From: Acetomicrobium thermoterrenum DSM 13490
Lineage (GTDB): Bacteria; Synergistota; Synergistia; Synergistales; Acetomicrobiaceae
DNA length: 64,000 nucleotides
Assembly: GCF_900107215.1 (NCBI RefSeq)
Contig: NZ_FNPD01000001.1
Coordinates: forward strand, 186,001-250,000
Direction of reading: 5' to 3'
Position 1 is the stretch's first letter. Each line of letters begins with the position of its first letter. This document shows positions 16,309-24,985 of this stretch, one piece after another. The notes beneath the pieces were generated by a model. That model saw only the letters and a program-made list of their open reading frames with translations. It did no database searches and was not told where the DNA came from. The translations under genes were made by a program, and so were the position numbers.

Positions 16309-17428
16309 ATGGAATTAAAGCCGATTTCAACGGTTTTGGAGGAACTGCGCTCATCTTTGGATGAGTTGCGGGAAAGTCTTTGACGTCGATACCCTGGAAA
16401 GCGAGATAAAAGCTCTCATCGACAGAACTTCCTCTCCTGATTTTTGGAATTTTTCCGATGCTCAGAAAGTTACCCAAAAATTGTCCCACCTTCAAGATTT
16501 GTTGGGCCAGTGGCAAAGGATGAAGGCGGAATGGGAAGAACTGGAAGTTTTGGCCGAACTGCTTAATGAGACCGAAGATGAAGAGTTGATAGGTGAGTTT
16601 TACGATAAGGCATCTCGCTTGAGAAAAGAGATAGATTCCATGGAAATGGAGCTTCTTTTGGACGAGGAGTACGATGAATCGAACGCTATCTTGACCGTTC
16701 ACGCAGGGGCAGGCGGTTTGGACGCCCAGGATTGGGCAGAAATGCTTTTGAGGATGTATTTGCGGTGGGCCGAAAGGCATAACTATGAAACAAAGGTAAT
16801 CGATATACTCCCCGACGAGGAGTCCGGAATTAAATATGCCACTATCTTGATTAAGGGTTTTTGTTCCTATGGCTATCTGAAGGCCGAAAAGGGCATTCAC
16901 AGGCTGGTCAGAATATCGCCCTTCGATTCGTCGAAGCGGAGGCACACCAGTTTTGCTTCCGTCGAGGTTATTCCCGAATTGCCTGATGATGCTGATATCG
17001 AGATAAGGCCGGAAGAGATAAGAATGGAGACCTTTAGGGCAAGCGGTGCCGGCGGCCAGTACGTCAACATGACCGATTCGGCTGTCAGGTTGATACATAT
17101 CCCGACGGGCATAGTTGTGACCTGTCAGAACGAAAGATCCCAACACATGAACAGACAGGTTGCGATGCAGCTTCTCAAGGCAAAGCTGTACGAAAGGCGT
17201 CAACAGGAAAAGCAGAGAATGCTCGATGATCTCCACGGAGAGAAGAAGGAAATCGGATGGGGCAGTCAAATAAGGTCTTATGTATTGCACCCCTACACGA
17301 TGGTTAAGGACCATCGGACGGGCTATACGTCCTACAGCGTCGATGCTGTGCTGGACGGGGACATCGACGATTTTGTAATAGCTTACCTGAGGATGCGCAA
17401 AGATACCATCAAGGCTAAGGGGGCTTAA
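16309..17428 (+). CDS. prfB: Peptide chain release factor 2, with programmed +1 frameshift
   Basis: RF2 ends translation at UGA and UAA. The gene starts at ATG 16309, 7 bases after GGGAGG. It reads 24 codons to TGA at 16381-16383, then must shift +1 at CTT-TGA-C to continue from 16382 (product about 372 residues). This is the classic RF2 autoregulatory site: low RF2 gives slow reading of the UGA and more frameshifting. An SD-like GCGGGA lies just upstream of the shift site. The GGQ motif (SGAGGQYVN) and the RF2-type recognition motif SPF (ISPFDSS) are present. Confidence 0.96.
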
Positions 17429-17433
17429 AAATT

Positions 17434-19185
17434 ATGGCTTTTAATGGGCTGTTTAAGAGCTTGGGCAGGAGGAGATTTTACCTCGCCTTTGTTTTGGCGT
17501 CGCTTCTGGTCTTTGGGCACGCATTTTTTAACGGTTCGGCTTTTGCCGCGACTTTCGTCCCAAAAGTTCCCCTCTTTCCTCTGAGCGAGCTTAAACCGGG
17601 AATGCAGGGAGAGGTCGTAACGGTAGTGAAGGGTCTGGAGCGGGTTTCCTTTCCTGCCGAAGTGGTGAGCATAATTCCCAGCCAAAGCGAGCCCAAAAGC
17701 CTAATCCTAATCAGGGCAAAGGGGCCTTTGGTGGAAAAAATCGGCGGAATAGCTGCCGGAATGAGCGGAAGCCCTTTCTTCATAGGGGGAAAGCTCGTTG
17801 GAGCAATCGGATACGGATGGGAATTCAGCGATCACAATCTCGGCTTAGTGACGCCAATCGAAGAGATGACCAAAGCCTTAGAGAGATCCTCCGGGGCAAA
17901 CGGCGTGGTAAAACATGGTTTTTATGAAGGCAAAAATGCCCCCATGATAGCATCGGGAGTAAGCAGAAGGGGGGCAGAGAGGATATCCGACGATTTAAAG
18001 GGTAGAGCGGAGGTTTTGCCCTTCGATCTGCCGCAGGGAGGAATTTCCGTGGATTACAATGCAAAGCTCAATCCCGGTGATTCCGTAGGGGTTTTGCTGG
18101 CCTGGGGCGATGTCACCGTTGGTGCCACAGGAACTCTGACGGCATTGGACGACAAAGGTAATTTTTTGGCCTTCGCACACCCCTTTTTAAATCGCGGCGA
18201 TGTTTCCTTTCCTCTTACGCGGTCATGGGTGCACGAGGTGATTCCCAGCATAAGAAGCCCCTTTAAACTGGGAAGCCCCCTTTCCATAGTTGGTGTAGTG
18301 AGCCAGGACAGACCACAGGCTATTGCGGGAAGGGTGGGGAGTTTTCCCCATGGCGTGGAAGTCTCGGTGAAGTTTACCGATGAATCTGGAAAAAGCACCT
18401 CCAAGCGATTCCAGGTAGTAAATGACCCCTTTTTGATGAACAGGGTACTGCCCGGCGCTTTGCTCGGGCTTCTGGACGATCTTTGGGGAAGGGTAGGCGA
18501 GGGAACGGGTTACATTTCCGTGAAAATAGAGGGTAAGGGCTTCACGGAAGGATTCTCGAGAAAAAATGTTTACTTTTCCGATAATGATATAATAGGACAA
18601 ATTGTAAACCAGGAAATTATGAGATTAGTTTCCTCCCTTTCGCTGAACAGGTTCAAGGAGATAGAGCCAATGGGCATACACGTTGAACTTCAGGTCACCA
18701 GGAAACCGGAGATCGTATATATTGAAAAGTTGGAGATTCCCAACAAAGATGAGGCCAAGAAAGGCCAAGATTTGGATGTTCACGTGACTTTGAGAAATTT
18801 TCGCGGCGAACCCGAGGTGAAGAAGCTGAAACTAAAGGTTCCGGAAAGGGCTGCAGGATTGTGCGAGGTCGTCGTCAGAGGCGGTGGAATTGCGGAACCA
18901 TCACAGGTGTCATTGATGTCCGGCTGGAGAGCCATAACTTCCTTCGATGAGCTTTTAAGCGAGATCAAAGCCGAGGAATCCAATAATCAGGTGATCGTGG
19001 AGTTACTTTACGGCTTTCTTCTCGAAGAGGGAGGGGGTATGCCCCTGGACGAAAATTACGAATTGGTTTCGGAGATGAAAAAACGTAGAATGGAGGAGGG
19101 CACCTTCAAAGTCTTCGATACGAACTATTACGTGGAGGGGCTCTTGAGGCGCACATTAACTATACAGAATATTGAGGGTAATTAA
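17434..19185 (+). CDS. Exported SpoIVB-type (S55) peptidase domain protein
   Basis: A 583-residue protein with a signal peptide (hydrophobic 15-38, ending SAFAA). The S55 domain follows; GGIAAGMSGSPFFIGGKLVGAIGYGW (about 104-130) carries the putative nucleophile Ser in GMSGSP, and LAFAHPFLNRGD is another conserved segment of this domain. The rest (about 330-583) has no domain I recognise. S55 was defined by SpoIVB, which cleaves a membrane-linked sporulation regulator, but similar proteins occur in non-spore-formers where the target is unknown. It lies between prfB and the MlaE/F/D genes, 41 bases before mlaE, so a role in the periplasm or envelope is plausible. Confidence 0.82.
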   Translation: MAFNGLFKSLGRRRFYLAFVLASLLVFGHAFFNGSAFAATFVPKVPLFPLSELKPGMQGEVVTVVKGLERVSFPAEVVSIIPSQSEPKSLILIRAKGPLVEKIGGIAAGMSGSPFFIGGKLVGAIGYGWEFSDHNLGLVTPIEEMTKALERSSGANGVVKHGFYEGKNAPMIASGVSRRGAERISDDLKGRAEVLPFDLPQGGISVDYNAKLNPGDSVGVLLAWGDVTVGATGTLTALDDKGNFLAFAHPFLNRGDVSFPLTRSWVHEVIPSIRSPFKLGSPLSIVGVVSQDRPQAIAGRVGSFPHGVEVSVKFTDESGKSTSKRFQVVNDPFLMNRVLPGALLGLLDDLWGRVGEGTGYISVKIEGKGFTEGFSRKNVYFSDNDIIGQIVNQEIMRLVSSLSLNRFKEIEPMGIHVELQVTRKPEIVYIEKLEIPNKDEAKKGQDLDVHVTLRNFRGEPEVKKLKLKVPERAAGLCEVVVRGGGIAEPSQVSLMSGWRAITSFDELLSEIKAEESNNQVIVELLYGFLLEEGGGMPLDENYELVSEMKKRRMEEGTFKVFDTNYYVEGLLRRTLTIQNIEGN

Positions 19186-19226
19186 AACTTAAAACTATTG
19201 TGACGAGAGGGTAAAGGTTTTAAATC

Positions 19227-20006
19227 ATGGTCAAATGGCTGGAGACCCTGGGCAAGGCGACTGCATCTTTTCTAGATCTTTTGGGGTGGATCGCGTCGTT
19301 GGCTTTTCATGTTTTGGTTCATTTGCCGCGTGCTCGTGTGGATCTTCGTTCCATCACAGATCAGATGGAGCGGGTAGGAGTGCAGTCGGTCTTCATGGTC
19401 TCCGTCATAAGTGCCTTTACAGGCATGGTGATGGCTGTCCAGACTTTGGATCAATTTATGAGGTTCGGCGCCTCCGGATATATCGGAGGGGTCATTGCCT
19501 TGAGCATGATAAGGGAAATGTCGCCAGTCTTAACGGGCATAGTGGTTGCCGGCAGAGTGGGGTCTTCCATGGCGGCCGAGATAGGGACTATGAGGGTGAC
19601 GGAACAGCTCGATGCCCTGAGAGCCTTTGGTCTGGACGAATACGTTTTCGTAGGGGTGCCGAGGATTTTAGCAAGTTTGGTTATGCTGCCCATTTTAACT
19701 ATATTTTCGATGACCGTAGGTACCTTGGGAGGCTATCTTTACGTCGCCTTTCGTGGCATCCACCCTCTCATATTCAAGGATTCCATAAAACTTTTGGTCG
19801 ACGTCTATGACATTAATGGCGGCTTATTGAAATCCCTGGTCTACGGCTTCGTAATATCAATAGTAGCCTGCGCCTGCGGTTTCAGGGCTGAGGGAGGGGC
19901 TAAAGGGGTTGGCGAGACTACCACTTTAGCGGTAGTGTGGAGCAATATGTTAATTTTGATACTAAACTACATGCTGTCAACCCTTTTATTTGGAGGAAGG
20001 GTTTAG
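19227..20006 (+). CDS. mlaE: MlaE-type ABC transporter permease
   Basis: An inner-membrane permease of 259 residues with about five to six membrane segments and the MlaE family core (VISAFTGMVMAVQ, SMIREMSPVLTGIVVAGRVGSSMAAEIGTM, EQLDALRAFGLD). It forms the membrane channel of an MlaFED-like complex that moves phospholipid between the membranes of diderm bacteria. mlaF begins on its stop codon and mlaD follows, so the whole transport module is present apart from periplasmic MlaC and MlaB-type parts, which are not seen here. Confidence 0.92.
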   Translation: MVKWLETLGKATASFLDLLGWIASLAFHVLVHLPRARVDLRSITDQMERVGVQSVFMVSVISAFTGMVMAVQTLDQFMRFGASGYIGGVIALSMIREMSPVLTGIVVAGRVGSSMAAEIGTMRVTEQLDALRAFGLDEYVFVGVPRILASLVMLPILTIFSMTVGTLGGYLYVAFRGIHPLIFKDSIKLLVDVYDINGGLLKSLVYGFVISIVACACGFRAEGGAKGVGETTTLAVVWSNMLILILNYMLSTLLFGGRV

Positions 20007-20773
20007 TGGAAGAATATATTTTGCGTTTCGAGAAGGTCAGCAAATCCTTCGGCGATAAGAAAGTTTTGAGGAATATAAGCTTTTCCGTGAAGAGGGGGGA
20101 AGTGGTCGCCCTCATGGGCCCTTCCGGTTGCGGTAAAACGACGGTCCTAAGGCTTATATTGAGGCTTATCGAGGCCGACGAAGGAGAAATCCATCTTTAC
20201 GGCAGGGATATAACGCATCTTTCGGAAAGAGAACTGATAGATATCAGGAAGAAGGTGGGCATAGTCTTTCAAGGCGGAGCTTTATTCGATTCCATGACGG
20301 TCTTTGAAAACGTGGCATTTCCTCTCCGATACTGCCTTGACATCAAAGACGAAGGCTTAATGAGGGAAATGGTTTCTTCCATGTTGGAATCCGTTGAACT
20401 CCCGGATACGGAGGATCTCATGCCGGCCGATCTCTCTGGCGGCATGAGGAAGCGTGTGGCCCTTGCCCGAGCTTTGGTCTATAAACCGTCGTTTTTATTG
20501 TTGGACGAACCGACGACGGGGCTTGATCCCCAGACGGCAAGGCACATCGATCGCCTCGTAGCCGATTTGAGCAGAAGACACAATCTCTCCGCAATGACCG
20601 TTACGCACGATGTAGTGTCGGCGCTGGGGATTTCCGATAGGGTTTTTTTGATGAAAGAGGGAGACATCGTATGGATGGGAACCTCTGAGGAGTGGGAGGC
20701 CTCTTCGGATCCGGAGGTGACCTCTTTTCTTCTCGGAACCAAATCGATACGCCATAGGGGGAGTGCCCCATGA
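20006..20773 (+). CDS. mlaF: MlaF-type ABC transporter ATPase
   Basis: A 255-residue ATPase with Walker A GPSGCGKTT (38-46), signature LSGGMRKR, and Walker B LLLDEPTTGLD. The start is GTG 20006, overlapping the mlaE stop by one base, with TGGAGGAAGG just upstream. The frame is open further back to 19937, but that part lies inside mlaE and lacks a ribosome site. It energises the MlaE channel. Confidence 0.94.
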   Translation: MEEYILRFEKVSKSFGDKKVLRNISFSVKRGEVVALMGPSGCGKTTVLRLILRLIEADEGEIHLYGRDITHLSERELIDIRKKVGIVFQGGALFDSMTVFENVAFPLRYCLDIKDEGLMREMVSSMLESVELPDTEDLMPADLSGGMRKRVALARALVYKPSFLLLDEPTTGLDPQTARHIDRLVADLSRRHNLSAMTVTHDVVSALGISDRVFLMKEGDIVWMGTSEEWEASSDPEVTSFLLGTKSIRHRGSAP

Positions 20774-22131
20774 AGCAGGAGGTTAAAATAGGCCTGGTTG
20801 TGTTCCTTGGCTTGGCGCTCTTGGCTGGCTTGATATTTGTGTCGGGTGGTCGTTTAGTGCGTCAAAGGGGCTATATCTTGGAAGTTCAATTGCCAGAGGC
20901 AAAGGGGTTGCCTCCGGGAGCCCCGGTTTATATATCCGGTGTGGAGACTGGTTATGTGGAAGACGTCTTCCTCGCTGACAGGGGCGTAACCGTTTCTGCC
21001 TTCATCAAAGAAGGTGTGAATATACCCTCGGACAGCGAATTTTTCGTGCAGGGAGGAGGGCTTTTGGGAGAGGCGTCCCTTCAGATCAGAAGAGGGAGTA
21101 GCGATACCTTTATAGTCCCCCCGGGTCCAGTAAAAGGTACGACGACGCCTGATGTGTGGAGCGTTCTTGAGGAGATGGAAAGAAACCTCAATTCCCTGCG
21201 GTCTTTCATCGACAATCTTAGCGGTCTCATAGGCGATGAAGAGTTAGAAGACCTAAAAAAGGCCATGAAAAGAATTCCCTCATTTCTTGAAAGTGCCGAG
21301 GAGGCTTCGGAGAGCTTGAAGGGATTGTCCGACGAGGGCATAGTCTTTTTGGGTGACATGAGGGGAAGATTGGGGACTTTTCTGGATAATGCCAACGGCA
21401 TGGTTTCAAATATGAACGAGATCCTGGCCGAAAACAGACAGGCATTCAAAGAGACCATGGCTAACGCAAGCGACTTGGTCGCCAGATTAAGCGCCATGGC
21501 GGAGGAATTGGATCGGGAAGGGCCCTTTGCTGCTGACGTCAAACAACTTGTAAAAAATGCCTCCGATGCTGCCCTTGCCTTCGAGAGATTCGTAGTCGAG
21601 CTCGAAAAGACTTTTTTCAGCGAGGGCGGGGATGGCGACGGTAAGGGCAATCTTCCCAAATTGCTCGAGGATGTAAGGCAAACCCAGGAAGCAGCCCAAA
21701 GCGCGTTAAAGGCCATCCAGGAGATAGAGGTAAAAGGAGATGTCTCCCTTAGGGGCAAGACCTTTGGAAGGGGAGAAGATGCCTACATGGATGTCAACGT
21801 GGCGCTCGGCATGAAAAACAGAAAGGATTTTCTGCTCTTTGGCGTCGACGATCTGGGCGACGGGAGCGACTTTACGTTAAGTTACGGATACAGGTGGAAA
21901 TGGATATCCCTCTGGGGCGGTCTGGTCAGGGACGATTTGGGAGTAGGTCTCGGCTTAGGAGATCCGACCTCTTTTCCAATACAGTTGATCGGAAAATGGT
22001 GGGACGATGGATCGGGCGCATGGTCGTTGGAGGGTCGTTACAACCTCAACGATCGATACGGCCTTCTCTTTCGCCATGACGAATTGGACGACGAGAGACG
22101 CGAATCCGTAGGCGTTTATTACAAATTTTAA
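20770..22131 (+). CDS. mlaD: MlaD/MCE family lipid-transfer protein with unusual C-terminal domain
   Basis: The N-terminal membrane anchor (about residues 7-25) is followed by one MCE domain (about 36-115; LPEAKGLPPGAPVYISGVETGYV) that forms the lipid-conducting ring in the periplasm. Residues about 130-320 are mainly helical and likely coiled coil. The last ~125 residues are different: Gly-, Asp- and aromatic-rich alternating strands ending SVGVYYKF, like an outer-membrane beta-barrel end with a terminal Phe. At 453 residues it is much longer than E. coli MlaD (about 183). It overlaps mlaF by four bases. Confidence 0.9.
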   Translation: MKQEVKIGLVVFLGLALLAGLIFVSGGRLVRQRGYILEVQLPEAKGLPPGAPVYISGVETGYVEDVFLADRGVTVSAFIKEGVNIPSDSEFFVQGGGLLGEASLQIRRGSSDTFIVPPGPVKGTTTPDVWSVLEEMERNLNSLRSFIDNLSGLIGDEELEDLKKAMKRIPSFLESAEEASESLKGLSDEGIVFLGDMRGRLGTFLDNANGMVSNMNEILAENRQAFKETMANASDLVARLSAMAEELDREGPFAADVKQLVKNASDAALAFERFVVELEKTFFSEGGDGDGKGNLPKLLEDVRQTQEAAQSALKAIQEIEVKGDVSLRGKTFGRGEDAYMDVNVALGMKNRKDFLLFGVDDLGDGSDFTLSYGYRWKWISLWGGLVRDDLGVGLGLGDPTSFPIQLIGKWWDDGSGAWSLEGRYNLNDRYGLLFRHDELDDERRESVGVYYKF

Positions 22132-22142
22132 GGGTGATCGGG

Positions 22143-22763
22143 TTGTTTATTACTTTTGAAGGCATAGACGGTTCCGGAAAATCGACTCACGCCAAAAGAT
22201 TGTACGAACATCTGTCGAACATTTTTGGGAACGAAAGAGTGCTGATCACACGCGAGCCGGGAGGATGGAGCGGAGGATCGCAGCTTCGTGATATCTTGCT
22301 ACACAGCGATTGGAGACCTTGGAGCGAGTTTTTTCTTTTCATGGCAGACAGGTGCGAGCACGTTGAGGAGCAGATAAAACCTGCCCTGGTGAAGGGGCAG
22401 ATAGTGATATGCGAACGTTACACCGATTCCACTCTTGCCTATCAGGGATGGGGCAAGGGACTGCCCTTGGAAGAGATGGAAAGGCTTTTTTCTCTGCTTG
22501 GTTTTCCCCTCCCCGATCTTACTATATGGCTAGATATTTCCGTTGATACGGCGATGAAGAGGATCAAAGCGAGAAGTGCCTCAGATAGACTCGAGGAAGA
22601 GAGGTTTCTCGCGGTGGTACGAAGGGGATACGAAGAGCTGTCCAAAAGAAACCCTGTCAGGATAAGGCGAGTCTTTTCCGGGGACGAAGAAGAAAAAGTT
22701 TTTGAAGAAATTGCCAGAGTAGTGGAGGACTTTATGGATGAAGGTGGAAAGGATAAATTATAA
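22143..22763 (+). CDS. tmk: Thymidylate kinase
   Basis: Tmk phosphorylates dTMP to dTDP. The P-loop FEGIDGSGKST opens the protein; TREPGG and the DR(C/Y)EH-type segment ADRCEHVEE follow, plus a LID region rich in Arg. I prefer TTG 22143 because AAGGGTGA (22130-22137) lies upstream and the protein then starts LFITFEGIDG like its homologues; GTG 22134 is the alternative. It heads the conserved tmk-yaaR-holB-ricT order. Confidence 0.94.
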   Translation: MFITFEGIDGSGKSTHAKRLYEHLSNIFGNERVLITREPGGWSGGSQLRDILLHSDWRPWSEFFLFMADRCEHVEEQIKPALVKGQIVICERYTDSTLAYQGWGKGLPLEEMERLFSLLGFPLPDLTIWLDISVDTAMKRIKARSASDRLEEERFLAVVRRGYEELSKRNPVRIRRVFSGDEEEKVFEEIARVVEDFMDEGGKDKL

Positions 22764-23176
22764 AGAAAGGCGTCATAGCGTAACGGCTGCAGATTGGGAC
22801 AGCTCGACAAAGGGACACAGGGTGGAGGCGTAAAAAGGGCGAACCATTCGATGGGTACGTCGATAGGGAAGAGGTGGATTCTTTTTTGAGAGAGCTGGAC
22901 GACCTGGGGATGGCCTTGTCCAGGTATCCCTCCAAAGAGCTGATACATAAATATAGGTTGCTCGTTCGTCAGATCATTGCCTTGATACTGGAGAAGTTGC
23001 GTGTTAAAAGAGAGTACGGATTTTCTTCGCGCAGCAACAAAATATATACGATTGTGGAAAGGACAGAGAGCTCTTTGTCGATGCTCGAGGATGCATTGGA
23101 CAAAGAGAGAGAAAAGATCGTCATACTGAATATAATCGAGGAGATTAAGGGATGTCTGATATCGCTTTTGCTATAA
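22738..23176 (+). CDS. YaaR-like (DUF327) protein, reading frame broken near codon 31
   Basis: The clear YaaR-like part is 22874-23176 (about 100 residues; KELIHKYRLLVRQIIALILEKL, SNKIYTIVERTESSLSMLEDAL, IEEIKGCLISLLL). That frame is open back to 22784 but has no good start there. In the next frame an ATG at 22738, with GGAGG 10 bases upstream and inside the tmk end, gives 31 sensible codons and stops at TAA 22831-22833. Joining the two needs a +1 shift near GCG-TAA-AAA. This may be a real frameshift, a sequence error, or an internal GTG start at 22874. YaaR function is unknown; it sits between tmk and holB in many bacteria. Confidence 0.72.
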
Positions 23177-23916
23177 GGAAAAGCGAGGCTTTCAAAACGA
23201 TTTCCACGGCAATTATGTCTTCCAGAGCACCCCATGCGCTTTTTATAGAGGCACCAGATCCATTTCACGAGAAAATTGCCGTGGAGATGGCACGCCTTTA
23301 TCTGTGCGAAAGCGGAAATGGAGACGACGAATGCCCCTCATGCAGGAGCTGGAACGAAGGGGATCACCCCGATTTTATAAGGCCCGTTGAATGGGGCAAG
23401 TCGCCCGGGATAGACGATTGCAGGAAAATGGCCGCTGAATTATATTTAGCTCCTGTTGTTGCACCGAGGCGCTTCCTTGCCATACCTAGGGGAAGCGGAT
23501 TGTCCCTTCCTGCCGCCAACAGTCTGCTCAAAATATTGGAAGAACCTCCAACTTGGGGGGCTCTCCTCATACTTTCCGATGGCGGGGGATTGCCCGAAAC
23601 GATTAAAAGTCGTACCTGGCAATTGACCATTGACCTGAAGGAAGAGGTAAGTCCGCTGGCGTTGCCCGAGGGAAAAGACGGTTGGCTGTCATTGATCGCG
23701 TCAGCCTCAAAGATGACGCAGCAGGAAGCCCTTGTTATGATGAATATGTGGATTAACTGGTGCCTCGGAAATGGCGAGATCGAAAGAGCTGCGATGATCG
23801 ATAAGATCAGGTTGATAGCCGAAAAGGGGCACATCCCTAACTATATGGCCTTTGATCTCCTTTATGCTTTCTTGGAGGAGGAATTATCCGATGAATTATT
23901 TGATAATCTTTGGTAA
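23152..23916 (+). CDS. holB: DNA polymerase III delta' subunit-like protein
   Basis: A 254-residue protein of the clamp-loader delta' type. The CxxCxSW segment (ECPSCRSW) resembles the zinc module, HPDFIRPVEWG and NSLLKILEEPP are family segments, and there is no proper Walker A motif, as is usual for delta'. It is shorter than E. coli HolB (334), with a reduced C-terminal domain. The start overlaps yaaR by 25 bases. With DnaX (40848-42521) it would load the sliding clamp. Confidence 0.85.
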   Translation: MSDIAFAIRKSEAFKTISTAIMSSRAPHALFIEAPDPFHEKIAVEMARLYLCESGNGDDECPSCRSWNEGDHPDFIRPVEWGKSPGIDDCRKMAAELYLAPVVAPRRFLAIPRGSGLSLPAANSLLKILEEPPTWGALLILSDGGGLPETIKSRTWQLTIDLKEEVSPLALPEGKDGWLSLIASASKMTQQEALVMMNMWINWCLGNGEIERAAMIDKIRLIAEKGHIPNYMAFDLLYAFLEEELSDELFDNLW

Positions 23917-24973
23917 GCCCCGATTTTTGGGGTTGATATATGATTGCGAAGTACATCTCGAAAAAAACGTTAAAGTCGTGGTAGAAAGCTCCAGAGGGCT
24001 CGAATTAGGATATGTCGCGGGGACTTTGAGCGAAGAACAGGTGCGTAAATATAAAGAAAAATTCGAGTCTCCTAAGGAGTACGACGAAGGCGATAATATA
24101 AGGTCGACAGAGCCCTTATGGCAGTGTGTTAACCTTTTGAGGTTAGCCGATGAGGAGGATCTTTCCGAAGCAGAACGGCAGAGAGGGGAAGAGGAAGAGG
24201 CCCTCCCCTTAGTGCGCAAAATACTCAAGAACCACGATCTTCCGATGAAGATAGTGGATGTGGAATATGTATTAGACAGAAAAAAGTTGTATTTTTATTT
24301 TACCTCGGAGCAGAGGGTGGATTTTCGATGCTTCGTAAAAGATCTCGCCAGGGAGTTTAAAACCCGAATAGAGCTGAGGCAGATAGGGGCAAGGGATGAG
24401 GCGAAGATCCTTGGGGGTTTGGCGCCCTGCGGAAATCCCTGCTGTTGTAATTATTGGATGTCTGAATTTTTCCCCATTTGCATCCGTATGGTAAAGGAGC
24501 AGAATTTAGCGCTTAATCCATCGAAAATATCGGGCCTCTGCGGTAGGCTCATGTGCTGCATGAGCTACGAATATGACTTCTATAAGCAACTATGGAAGGA
24601 TTTGCCGAATCCCGGTACAAAAATAAAGACGCCCTCCGGAAATTACCATATATCAGGCGTCGATTTGGCGAGCAGTTCCGTGAGAATCAGAAGCCCCGAA
24701 GGAGTTGAGTTTTTAGTGCCTGTCGGTGAATTTGTCCTTTTTCGAAAGACCGTCGAGGATGGAGGTAAATGGAGTTTGCATCCAAAATCAGATGATATTG
24801 ATATAGCTGAAGTTGCTCAGTCATTGAGCAAGACATGTACTTCAAGTGTCGAATCTTCTCCTTCGAGACCGTCGAATGACAACAGAAGAGAAGAAAAGAA
24901 CGAAAACACACGCAACGGTAAAGGCAAAACAAAGCAAAAAACAAAAGGCAGAAAGCGTAAAAGTAAAATTTAA
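23891..24973 (+). CDS. ricT: PSP1-domain protein RicT/YaaT
   Basis: The conserved PSP1 core has the Cys-rich segment [15 protein letters not shown] and [15 protein letters not shown]. In Bacillus RicT acts with RicA and RicF in RNA processing (with RNase Y) and in the phosphorelay, and carries iron-sulfur clusters. I choose ATG 23891, preceded by GGAGGAGG; the longer frame starts inside holB without a ribosome site. The last ~40 residues are very basic (Lys/Arg/Asn), which suggests nucleic-acid contact and is not part of the core family. Confidence 0.88.
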   Translation: MNYLIIFGKPRFLGLIYDCEVHLEKNVKVVVESSRGLELGYVAGTLSEEQVRKYKEKFESPKEYDEGDNIRSTEPLWQCVNLLRLADEEDLSEAERQRGEEEEALPLVRKILKNHDLPMKIVDVEYVLDRKKLYFYFTSEQRVDFRCFVKDLAREFKTRIELRQIGARDEAKILGGLAPCGNPCCCNYWMSEFFPICIRMVKEQNLALNPSKISGLCGRLMCCMSYEYDFYKQLWKDLPNPGTKIKTPSGNYHISGVDLASSSVRIRSPEGVEFLVPVGEFVLFRKTVEDGGKWSLHPKSDDIDIAEVAQSLSKTCTSSVESSPSRPSNDNRREEKNENTRNGKGKTKQKTKGRKRKSKI

Positions 24974-24985
24974 TGAGGTGAAATG

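Noticed and set aside
19235-19810. A 191-residue open frame overlapping mlaE in another frame
   Set aside because: It is Cys- and Gly-rich noise with no family match and no ribosome site; mlaE explains the region.
22874-23176. YaaR starting at GTG 22874 as a normal gene
   Set aside because: It lacks a convincing ribosome site and leaves a plausible upstream N-terminus in another frame unexplained; kept only as an alternative.
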